From assembly GCA_963930775.1 (NCBI GenBank), contig OZ005706.1:1754545-1818544 (forward strand): DNA of 64,000 nt, in the 5' to 3' direction. Of this stretch, positions 55,768 to 64,000 are shown piece after piece; positions within the stretch are counted from its first letter, which is position 1, and each line of letters starts with the position of its first letter. The position numbers and the translations under genes were made by a program. The DNA is from Cliona cf. orientalis. Lineage: Eukaryota > Porifera > Demospongiae > Clionaida > Clionaidae. The notes beneath the pieces are model-generated. The model was not told the DNA's origin and searched no databases. It saw only the letters and a list, made by a program, of their open reading frames with translations.

Positions 55768-58700
55768 TCAGTAGGTAGTAGGTAGCAGTGGCTGTAATTT
55801 GATATCACCAGCTGCAGTTTCGGTTTCAATGCAAACAGAGCTATCACCATCCTCTGTCTCCAGCATTGAACCGTGAAGGCCAACATAGTCAATAGCTTCA
55901 TCCTGGGATTCCGTTTGTTCCAAATTCCTGGCCCGCACGGCCATGCCAGAGCAGCGGGGGGTAATTGCTGCATGCAGAACAGCACAGCAAAATTGTAAAA
56001 GTGCAAAACTGATCGAGAGTCCTATGGCAGCAGCCTGCAGTGTAGATCTGTTGGGCTGAGTGTACGTGAAAAAGAAAAACCCACTTAGGAGAACCAAGTT
56101 AGCCAAGTAGGTACTCTGGAGTAGCAGAACTGCTTTGCTCCTATATGGCTGCACCAGGGTCATGTAGAGGAGCAGTGCCACAGCAAGCACTAGGAGAAGT
56201 AAGAGGTTGATCGAGCCAGAGATACCAAAAGTGGATGCAAATGTCACTAGCAGCAGGCCTCTAGCTAGCAGTAGAACTCCAAACCAGTAGTGATGCTTGT
56301 TCTTGAGGGGAGCGAAGTAGGCGTCGTAGACGGGATGATACCGCATCACCCAGCTCAGAAGCCTAAAGTGTGAGGCTCTCCGGAGCCACTGCATCAGGAG
56401 TAGCAGAAGAGTATAAGGCAGCCATAGAAACAGCAATACGACCACGCCAGCTAGGAATAGTAGGATATGGGGGAATCCAAAGTATGTGAGATTTCCGTCA
56501 ACAGACCATAGCGCTGATGTCGTTGAAGGTATTGTGGGGTACTTGGAGTTGACAAGGATAGAGAATTCTAAAGCAGACACCACTGTATTCAGTAGCTTCA
56601 CGTAGGAGAAAAGAATAAGGGTGTCTAAGACGGGGACTGCTCTACTACCAAGGAGTTTTGTTAGTCTGGACGAGTATTTGGTAGCCACGATTATCAATCC
56701 AGCAATAGCCCAGATGTAGAAAGGAAAGATAAACTGCAGCCATGTCTTCCAAAAGGCAGTCAAGCCATTGGCAAAGCAGCTTTCTATCCCAAAATCCAGG
56801 TTCACCCAAGCAATGATGGTCTTCAGAATAGATATTACCACATTCACCTCATCAGTTAGTGGGAAGAAAATTCTCTGATTAATCCAGACTATGTTGGCAT
56901 AGAAGATGAGTCCGTTAATCATGCCCTGAGTGACAGTGAGATTAAAGGTGGTGATGAAGAGTACCAGTAGGAATCCTGCAGCTGCAAAGAAAATGATGAG
57001 TGCGAGGTTGTTGTTATTGGAGCAGTTGATGCAGCGAGAAGATCCAATAGCCAGGCTGTAGCCCTCTCTGCAGCCACCACATAGTCTACCAGCTCGATTA
57101 AATCTGCACTGTATGTCGGACTCATTCTTGAGGCTGATTTCCTTCAGACTATTGCTATCACAGTAGTCAAACGGGCACTGTTTGCTGTATGTAACACCCT
57201 CACCTTTGACCCCTATCCACAGGCTGCCTTTCCATTTGAGTATGTCTTTGCCATTGATTATCGTACACTCTATACTGCAGCCGGCTAATTCTGGGTAGCA
57301 GTCACATTTTGGGGGTTCCCCCAAGAGAGCAAAACCAGGGGGACATGGGAGAAGACTAAAGTTGAAGTATACAGCCACTGTACGTGAACAGTGATCATTA
57401 TTATTGAGGCAACGTGTAATTGAATCTGGAAAATTACGCTCAACCCCAGGATTTGTAGCCACAAGGAACATCATTACGTTACCTTGTGTAAAATTAGAAT
57501 GCAGGGAATAGTTGAGTTCAGTGCACTGCTTATTTGTACTGATGAGCTGGTTGTACTGCGAGGGCCTCAGAGATGGGACGATGTACGGCTTGTACCTCAC
57601 AGAAGAGAGAAACTTGGCATACACTACACCAACCGTTGGTCCAAAGTCTCCTCCAACAATAACAGCTGGGAATGTCAGTATTTCGCCAGAGTGGACTTGA
57701 CGATTTATCAAAGTGTATGATTCATTAGCACATTGTGGTTGACCACTGTAGTCACATATACAGACACGTGTTGGGTCAGAAGAGACAGAAGGTACTTTAT
57801 TCATGGTTATTGGGCATTCCTGCTTGCAGTTGATTTGCAAGGAGGCACCATAGATATCATCGCCACCACTCACAGCAGAATTGTTAGCAAAATAGAAGCT
57901 GTAGTTTGCACCTTCGTGGTAATTTAGTGTCCGATAGAAGCATGCTTGTTGATCAATGAACAATGCCCATAACATCAAATTTCGTGATAGGTCTGGTTCT
58001 GTGTAGATAGCGCCACCCACTCCCTTGGCCGAATTGTTAATGAATCTCACATCCGCTCCCGGGGCAATTCCAAATGTGGATGAATAGAATAAAATGGCAC
58101 CTCCTCTAAAGGCAGTATTATTGATAAAATCAACTGCTCCTGATAGTATGATTGTACTTAATGTTGAAAAAAGTGCTGGTTGAAAGTTTCCAATAAACTT
58201 GGAGACTCCAGCAATTATAACGTAGCTGTTGTATACAAATAAAGTATTACTGACAAAGGTACAGTCTTCCATTGTCACATTTAGCGTTCTACTCTTCTGC
58301 AGAGTGACAAACCCACGATGAAACGAACCTGTATTCACGTCAATTGTTGTTGCCCTATCAATGTTCAAGCTAGACCACTCCATTGAAATGTTTACCATGC
58401 GCACTTGTGCTATCTCTGTGACCTCGATGACACCACTTTTCATTTTTATAGATGAAATATTCACCCATGTTGATGAAATTAGGGATGATAGATCTATTGG
58501 GGTAATTCGTACTTTGCAGTCCACCAGATTTAGCTGCTGGATGTGTAGCTTCAATACACGGCTGAAATGCACTGTCACACACTCTTGGCAGTATATCAAA
58601 GTGTCCGTATATTCTCCAATCATCTTGAAATTTGGACCTGTATAGAGCCTCTGTTCATTCCAATCACAGTCAAGCACATGAGTTCCCTTCAAAAATACCA

Positions 58701-58890
58701 TAGTGACACTTTGCTGACCAAATAAACTATGTGAGTTATCAAAGTAGTACATTAGTGTTTCACATGGAGGGCCTGGACATTGTGACTGTGGATTGCGGGA
58801 TTGGACATAGTATGTTAATTTTTCAGACGATGAGGCTGGAAGAATCCCACTCAATAGTAGACTCAGGAACACCAACTTTAGCTGCTGCAT
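55768..58890 (-). CDS. Intronless beta-helix plus multi-TM membrane protein (1040 aa)
   Basis: A single exon from ATG 58890 to stop 55768. A signal peptide (MQQLKLVFLSLLLSGILPAS) leads into a ~500-residue extracellular region. That region has repeated short beta-strand turns (FINNTAFRGGAILFYSS, FINNSAKGVGGAIYTE, FYFANNSAVSGGDDIYG), the pattern of polymorphic-adhesin or right-handed beta-helix repeats, with many N-glycosylation sites. A Cys-rich stalk follows (PGFALLGEPPKCDCYPELAGC; GRLCGGCREGYSLAIGSSRC). Then come about 10 hydrophobic helices, such as LALIIFFAAAGFLLVLFITT and HILLFLAGVVVLLFLWLPYT, and a charged C-tail. I know no named family. The layout suggests an adhesion-type surface receptor or transporter. 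Absence of introns among intron-rich neighbours suggests retroposition or a distinct family history. Confidence 0.85.
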   Translation of the reverse strand: MQQLKLVFLSLLLSGILPASSSEKLTYYVQSRNPQSQCPGPPCETLMYYFDNSHSLFGQQSVTMVFLKGTHVLDCDWNEQRLYTGPNFKMIGEYTDTLIYCQECVTVHFSRVLKLHIQQLNLVDCKVRITPIDLSSLISSTWVNISSIKMKSGVIEVTEIAQVRMVNISMEWSSLNIDRATTIDVNTGSFHRGFVTLQKSRTLNVTMEDCTFVSNTLFVYNSYVIIAGVSKFIGNFQPALFSTLSTIILSGAVDFINNTAFRGGAILFYSSTFGIAPGADVRFINNSAKGVGGAIYTEPDLSRNLMLWALFIDQQACFYRTLNYHEGANYSFYFANNSAVSGGDDIYGASLQINCKQECPITMNKVPSVSSDPTRVCICDYSGQPQCANESYTLINRQVHSGEILTFPAVIVGGDFGPTVGVVYAKFLSSVRYKPYIVPSLRPSQYNQLISTNKQCTELNYSLHSNFTQGNVMMFLVATNPGVERNFPDSITRCLNNNDHCSRTVAVYFNFSLLPCPPGFALLGEPPKCDCYPELAGCSIECTIINGKDILKWKGSLWIGVKGEGVTYSKQCPFDYCDSNSLKEISLKNESDIQCRFNRAGRLCGGCREGYSLAIGSSRCINCSNNNNLALIIFFAAAGFLLVLFITTFNLTVTQGMINGLIFYANIVWINQRIFFPLTDEVNVVISILKTIIAWVNLDFGIESCFANGLTAFWKTWLQFIFPFYIWAIAGLIIVATKYSSRLTKLLGSRAVPVLDTLILFSYVKLLNTVVSALEFSILVNSKYPTIPSTTSALWSVDGNLTYFGFPHILLFLAGVVVLLFLWLPYTLLLLLMQWLRRASHFRLLSWVMRYHPVYDAYFAPLKNKHHYWFGVLLLARGLLLVTFASTFGISGSINLLLLLVLAVALLLYMTLVQPYRSKAVLLLQSTYLANLVLLSGFFFFTYTQPNRSTLQAAAIGLSISFALLQFCCAVLHAAITPRCSGMAVRARNLEQTESQDEAIDYVGLHGSMLETEDGDSSVCIETETAAGDIKLQPLLPTTY

Positions 58891-59544
58891 ACTGAACTGT
58901 GCTGCTCCTGGGCACTATAACCTCCTGACCTTGAGTACTATAATTTCTTTTTTCACTTTATGATATCCTTGGTTTCGTGCACCCTTGCTAGCTATGTATA
59001 TGCATCCCTATATTAAACTAGTATGATTATTGGCTGATGGTTGATTAGTATGCATAGTATGTACTGTGTACTGTTCATTATTTTGAGCTTAAATAATCTC
59101 ACTCCAGATGCAATCGTTGGCTCAGAATGATGCAACTGGCAGATCTCTGAATATTTAATAGCATTGGTATGAAACTGTAAAGTTATGACTGTGTACAGTT
59201 TATAATATTATAAGCCTACAACAACTTTCATGATGATGTTTAAACATTATGATGTCACGATGAAATATGGCTCCCTATCCAGCATCCCAAGGAAGCTTAG
59301 CTATATATTGATCCACAGGTTACATGATTGTGGCTTCTACAAGCGGCAATGACATATTAAATATGTATAGTACTATAACTGAATAGCTATGCACACAGCT
59401 AAGGCCAGTGCTAGACAAACTATGCAAGTGTATTTCCAGTGTGCAAAATAGTACTGTCTAGTGTTGCTCCTGCTAGTGTTTGCAATATTGCTTAAGCTTA
59501 GGGGTGGAGTTAATTATGACGTCATCGTACATCATCTGAAGAGC
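58891..59544. other. Intergenic region between the membrane protein and paralogue 2
   Basis: AT-rich. It must contain the divergent promoters of the minus-strand membrane protein and of paralogue 2. No extra gene seen. Confidence 0.45.
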
Positions 59545-62012
59545 ATGGACTACTCTCTGATCATGAAGAAGTATGAGCCACCAGTGTGGTCAAACTTACT
59601 CACATACCAGCCAGAAGCATATATACAGGTAGGATCCAGCTGCTCTATTTTAATATGGTGACCTTGGAAAATATGCACAAGGCAACTGCTGTACATACAA
59701 ATACTTCTGCAGCTGTGTATTCGTCCCACTCCCATCCATCACTGGGATGTTCCTGGACTGCCAAAAGAGTTCCAGCTGTTCATCAAGAGAGACGATATGA
59801 CAGGAAGCACACTTGGTGGAAACAAGGTGACCTGCAGCCTGCAAAGATTACTACTCTATCCAAGTAAAGAAAGCTAGCAGCTGCTACTTTTTTCCCACTA
59901 GATTCGAAAACTCGAGTTCCTGATGGCAGATGCCCTTGGCAATGGTTGTGATAACATCGTCACCTGTGGAGGGATTCAATCCAATCATGCCAGAGCCACA
60001 GCCGTGGTAGCTGCTCAGCTTGGACTGAAGCCACACCTGCTGCTCAGGATGACAGAGCCTGCTGCTGTATCAGCTGTATGTATAGTCTCGCAAGCCACAC
60101 CCCCCAGTCCACAGTTGAATCTGCATACCATATTTAATATAGTAGTCACTGTGCTCATTGATCCCACTTATATACTAGGAAAATATTTGTAGTATAAATG
60201 GTAATCCCTATGCTTTAGGATCCTCAGTTGATTGGCTGTGGTGGTAATCTCCTACTGGACCGTGCCGTGGGTGCAAAGCTGCTACTGGTGCCCCCCAAGG
60301 AGGACAGAGGTGTGGTAGACTACGAATCTCTCCACAAGATGATGGGGGAATACGCTAACAAGTTATCGTAAGCTATGCATAATTACTTTAGCCTTAGCTA
60401 GATATCAAACAGTTACTGTAAAGCAGGTATCTTTGGTAAGCATTGAAATTGTTATTTAGATATGGTGACATGAATGCTCAGCACCATATAGGTACTAGTA
60501 CTGTTGTGCATGCAAGCCAGTGGCCCTGGGTTCGATTCCCGGTGGCTGCCCGGATTTTTTCTCTTCCAGCTAGCTTTAGGGTGTAGATGGGGTGATGAGA
60601 GTGTGTGTGCCCATCCTTGTTAAGCTAAGAACTTTCATGCATTAAATTTAAATTTGGTGACGGTCAAAAATTCACCAATCTATAATATTAAAAGACCTAG
60701 CTTACCAAAAATTTCCACCTGAATGACTTACCCCCTTACTACATATTTATAGTAATAATTTCATGAAGTGTATATTCTAGATCTGAGGGAACTACTCCAT
60801 ACAAGATACCCGCTGGAGGCTCTAATGAGATCGGGACGTGGGGCTACATTGAAGCATTTAGGGAACTAATGGAACAGGTGAAGAGAGAAAGAGAGATGCT
60901 ATTAATAAGATTAGTACAAGTGGATGACCTGACCCTCTGAATAAAGGACAGTTAGGGACACCATAAATAATATTTATTCAGCTGGTTTGTCCTTTATAGC
61001 ACAATATCTCTATTTGGGCAGTCAGATCGAGGTTACGCTGTACACTACTGTCACACTGTGTATGTATGTATGTATGTGGTGAATGCAGAGTGTTCTGGAC
61101 AATTTTGATGATATTGTTGTAGCCATCGGCAGTGGAGGAACGACATGTGGGTTGGCCCTCGCAAACTATCTCACTGGCTCCAAGCTCAAGTATGCCAACT
61201 CCGGCCTAAATCTTACCTTACCTAGGCTATAGGCTAGGCCCTCCCTCTCCTTACTTTTAACAAACCACACCAAGATGTATTATAGTGGTCTGTTTTCACT
61301 GACTTTTATTTTTTGCAACAGTCAAGTGTTCCGAGTGAGCTATACTCAATTACTGTACACATGCATGAATCTTTTTGGTAAAACTGGGAAATTCAATGAG
61401 GCTGTGCCAACTTCTCGTGACCATCTTTTGCTGATACACCATGTGTGTTGTGTCTATAATATCTTGCTTAGAATTCATGCTGTCTGTGTGTGCGACGATG
61501 CTTCACACTTCCATGAAGCCATCGACGCCATTTTGGACAAGCTGGGTCTCTCTGTCGTGCGATCTAGGGACATAGTGGACATCATAGAGGGACATGAGGG
61601 CCGGGGCTATGGCCTATCCACAGATGAGGAGTTAGGTATAATAGAATAGACTTGACAAATGATAATTCTTGCTAGATTAGCATCAAAATTTCTATTTTTT
61701 CTTATAGCTCAGTTGGTTGAAATTTCCTCTCAGACTGGCATCGTTCTTGACCCAGTGTATACCCTCAAGGGGGTTCGAGGAATGTTGACAGAACTGAAGA
61801 AGGATCCGAAACGATTCAAGGGAAACAGGATCCTCTATATCCACACAGGTTCGTTGATCACTGATCGCTCACCCTAAGATCAATCATATGCATGAGTGTG
61901 CCCTGATGTGGTTTTATAATTTATAGGTGGTCTGTTTGGAGCCTTTGATGGAAGATTGGACAAAACACTGACAGAAACTCCATCTTCTAACCAAGTATCG
62001 CTTTTAAGCTGA
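59545..62012 (+). CDS. D-cysteine desulfhydrase / ACC-deaminase family PLP enzyme, paralogue 2
   Basis: Nine exons total 1110 nt (369 residues): 59545-59628, 59713-59826, 59902-60075, 60219-60367, 60781-60877, 61089-61189, 61472-61635, 61708-61848, 61927-62012. The exon map and phases equal paralogue 1. [20 protein letters not shown] starts at the only suitable ATG, so it lacks the Arg-rich leader of paralogue 1 and is probably cytosolic. Conserved elements: [66 protein letters not shown]. It is a tandem duplicate of paralogue 1, separated from it by the antisense membrane-protein gene. Substrate not determinable. Confidence 0.88.
60515..60556 (+). other. tRNA-like B-box fragment in an intron
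   Basis: 'gggttcgattccc' (60528-60540) inside 'tggccctgggttcgattcccggtgg' is a perfect T-arm/B-box. No matching 5' acceptor half or anticodon arm is present upstream, so it is a tRNA relic or a tRNA-derived SINE end, not an intact tRNA gene. Confidence 0.4.
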
Positions 62013-62160
62013 ACAATGTACAATCATGTATGCCACAATAAAAAAAATTTTGGTCGATTGGTAAGCGGTCGTCAAAGTACAGCGTATGTGCATGTGGGCG
62101 TGTACTGGCTAGCTAGACTTGGAGCAGAGGCGTCTGGGGGTACTTGCAATTGGAGGAGAG

Positions 62161-63243
62161 ATGGCAATGATCAGTGCATCAGCCCTGCAAGGAGTGAAGC
62201 TAAAGTCCACAGACAAGGAAGCCAAGCGCGACAGGAGTGCGCCAAATTTCTCATTGATCGCGAGCGAAGACGCAAACAAGGAGAAAGAAGAGACGCGGAG
62301 AGACTATTTCTTCTCAACCGGCCTTGACCGCTGGTACTCCTCTCTCAAAGACAAGACCTTCCGCTCTGAGATAGTAGAACTCACTCCTGCCGAGGCGAGA
62401 GTCATTGTAGCTTGCTGGGAGAAAGACTTCAAGCACAGAGATAGCAACGCTTCGCTGCCTGACGGCTCACAGATAGAAGTTCCAGCTGCTCTGAAGGCTC
62501 TAGCCGACCGCCTTTCCTCGTCCATCCGCGCTCTATCGCCACAGAAAGGTGCTTTTATCAAGCTCTCCACCCGATCGCCAAAAGACTCACACATAGCATT
62601 TGCTAATGCTCGCAGGGAGTACGAATCACACGATTTGGGGGTGGATGTTCCAATCAACGACAAATTGATTCAGCTTGCTCAAGTTGTGATAGAAAGCCTG
62701 CGAGTGAGAGACGGAGAGTATGCAGTGAAGCTCCTCCTCTCTAGCGACAGAGTGGGCGAGGACTTGGAGTACGCACTGGAAAGAGGAGACGAGGAATTCA
62801 CAAAGTGCACCTGTCTCATCCTCCGAGAGTGGGTCGACATTCCTCAGTGGGCGGAGTTTCGCGGGTTCGTCTGGGGCGGCCGCCTCAACGCCATTGGTCA
62901 GTACAACCACCTTGTGCTCTTTCCGCAACTAAAACTCCACAAAGCCAGGGTGAGGGCAGATTTGGAGTCCTTCTATGCCGCCATCAAGGACCAAATCCCA
63001 CTAGATCGCTACATCATTGACTTTGCTTGGACGGAGGAGAGGGTGTACTTGATCGAGGTGAACCCGTTTGACGGAGAGCTGGTTTTTCCCGCCTCTACCG
63101 GGCTTTGGAGCTGGGAGCCAGGGGCAGACCGTGAGCAGATGATGAATGGACCGCTGGAGCTGAGAATACGAGAGACTGTGGAGGAGGCTAGCGTTTTAAA
63201 GCATAGCATTGACCCAAGATGGAGATCTATTGTATTGAAATAG
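62161..63243 (+). CDS. D123/CDC123-like ATP-grasp protein
   Basis: A single exon of 360 residues from ATG 62161 (MAMISASALQGVKLKSTDKE). The open frame extends upstream only through a TTG. The C-terminal half fits the D123-type ATP-grasp pattern. It has FIKLSTRSPKDS, CLILREWVDIPQWAEFRGFV, AIGQYNH, then the metal-binding DFAW...VYLIEVNPFDG and a final ELRIRETV. CDC123 itself uses this fold to assemble eIF2; relatives are uncharacterised ATP-grasp ligases. The match to true CDC123 is limited to the core, so I call it D123-like. It begins 148 bp after the stop of desulfhydrase paralogue 2 in the same direction. Confidence 0.75.
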   Translation: MAMISASALQGVKLKSTDKEAKRDRSAPNFSLIASEDANKEKEETRRDYFFSTGLDRWYSSLKDKTFRSEIVELTPAEARVIVACWEKDFKHRDSNASLPDGSQIEVPAALKALADRLSSSIRALSPQKGAFIKLSTRSPKDSHIAFANARREYESHDLGVDVPINDKLIQLAQVVIESLRVRDGEYAVKLLLSSDRVGEDLEYALERGDEEFTKCTCLILREWVDIPQWAEFRGFVWGGRLNAIGQYNHLVLFPQLKLHKARVRADLESFYAAIKDQIPLDRYIIDFAWTEERVYLIEVNPFDGELVFPASTGLWSWEPGADREQMMNGPLELRIRETVEEASVLKHSIDPRWRSIVLK

Positions 63244-63636
63244 ACCATTCTAGCTAATTAGGGAGAACTTTATGGATTTGCCTATAAAAATTATTATAAA
63301 ATACAAGATCTAATTAGCAGACTAGAAGAAAATTCGCGTTCTAGGTCTTCATCTTAATGTAGGGTGTGACGACCTTTACCAGAAAACGGCGCGAAAGTTA
63401 AAATCGTAACTTTTTAGCTTGTGTTCTATTAGCATAATATAATTCAGTATCATCGCATTAGATATTATATTATTAATTTTAATACATCTGCACACACACA
63501 TATTGTATACACGTACATACACACATGAACACATACTTAGCACACACACAACTGATAAAAATCTTTCACATGGTCATTAACACAAATTTAATAATACATG
63601 AATGTACAATTACCGTGGTAACATTATCATGTTGTT
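63244..63636. other. Convergent 3' intergenic region
   Basis: AT-rich with (ac)n tracts near 63490-63550. It contains tgtgacgacctttacca (63365-63381), one of the recurrent words of this window. No gene seen. Confidence 0.5.
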
Positions 63637-64000
63637 TCATGGTGCTGACTGTAGTGAACTGTAGTACTCATTGAAGTCCAGCCTGAAGCGGAGAAACCTC
63701 AGGCTCTGCTCCGTGTGACTGTTTAGCTTGCTCATGAACTCGTGAATCATGTCCTACGCGGAGAAAATAAATAATATTTTTATAGCACACATAACCAAAA
63801 TATTTTAAGCACCCAACGCCATGCTGCCGTGCAGGCCGAAATAATGTCTCTCTTAGCCCGAAACTATTTCAGTGGTACACAAGACTGACTAAATAGAGGA
63901 ATAGACAGAGTTTACACACACACACCTTGAAGGAGTCGTGCAGGACGACAAACTCGGAACGAAGTGAAGGCACTTTCTCCTCAACAAACGTTTTCCTCAG
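63637..64000 (-). CDS. TUBGCP3: Gamma-tubulin complex component C-terminus (GCP3-like), partial
   Basis: Two minus-strand exons, 63926-64000 (cut by the window edge) and 63637-63753 (stop TGA 63637-63639), join at GTGTGT and CTAG. They give KVPSLRSEFVVLHDSFK, DMIHEFMSKLNSHTEQ, then SLRFLRFRLDFNEYYSSL. The SLRF-L-FRLDFNEYY ending is characteristic of the C-terminus of GCP3-type subunits of the gamma-tubulin ring complex, which nucleates microtubules at centrosomes. The rest of the gene lies beyond 64000, so the subunit identity is provisional. Confidence 0.6.

Noticed and set aside
59461..59544. 28-residue N-terminal extension of desulfhydrase paralogue 2
   Set aside because: The frame opens with GTG, not ATG; MDYSL at 59545 is the first Met.
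62119..62160. N-terminal extension of the ATP-grasp frame
   Set aside because: It would start at TTG; the first ATG is at 62161.

Overview
The window reads as animal nuclear DNA. Genes are split into many short exons with GT-AG introns. Intergenic space and introns are AT-rich and full of small inverted-repeat elements and homopolymer or GA tracts. Orthologues of animal genes sit close together, and three neighbouring pairs are head-to-head with only 97-335 bp between start codons. The gene set (one FMR1/FXR-type gene, WDFY, ANKRD42, INTS6), D-cysteine-desulfhydrase-type enzymes, Ig/FnIII/Sushi receptors and an intronless 'beta-helix plus many TM' protein suggest a sponge, probably a demosponge. 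That assignment is inference from gene content. I resolved the splice structure of most genes by hand. For every complete multi-exon gene reported here the exon lengths sum to a multiple of three.

Left part (1-17.5 kb) is the accessory region. A unit of about 3 kb, carrying an old LINE fragment and an apolipoprotein-L-like gene, is tandemly duplicated (about 327-6235 and 6240-9212). The left copy alone has taken three transposon insertions: a long foldback MITE, a 5'-truncated LINE and a ~1 kb TIR element. Both ApoL-like copies are broken, and a third, older, inverted ApoL-like remnant lies at 13.05-13.57 kb. Interleaved are two single-pass receptor genes with Ig-like and FnIII domains (9821-11970 and 14167-15778). 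The first also has a complete Sushi domain. A ~1.1 kb mariner-like TIR element closes this part.

Middle part (17.5-51.5 kb) holds conserved housekeeping genes: an F-box/WD40 gene (-), ANKRD42 (+) sharing a 161-bp promoter with it, an FMR1/FXR orthologue (-), WDFY1/2 (+) sharing a 335-bp promoter with FXR, a 76-residue orphan (-), INTS6 (-), and a calcineurin-like metallophosphoesterase (-). WDFY contains a clear AT-AC minor-spliceosome (U12) intron. The introns carry a set of MITEs that share TACCGTA/TACGGTA ends.

Right part (51.6-64 kb): two nine-exon paralogues of a PLP-dependent D-cysteine desulfhydrase/ACC-deaminase family enzyme lie in tandem on the + strand. Between them, antisense, is an intronless 1040-residue beta-helix plus multi-TM membrane protein. 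Downstream are a single-exon D123-like ATP-grasp gene and, running off the right edge, the C-terminus of a gamma-tubulin complex component (-). I found no rRNA genes, no intact tRNA genes and no CRISPR array.
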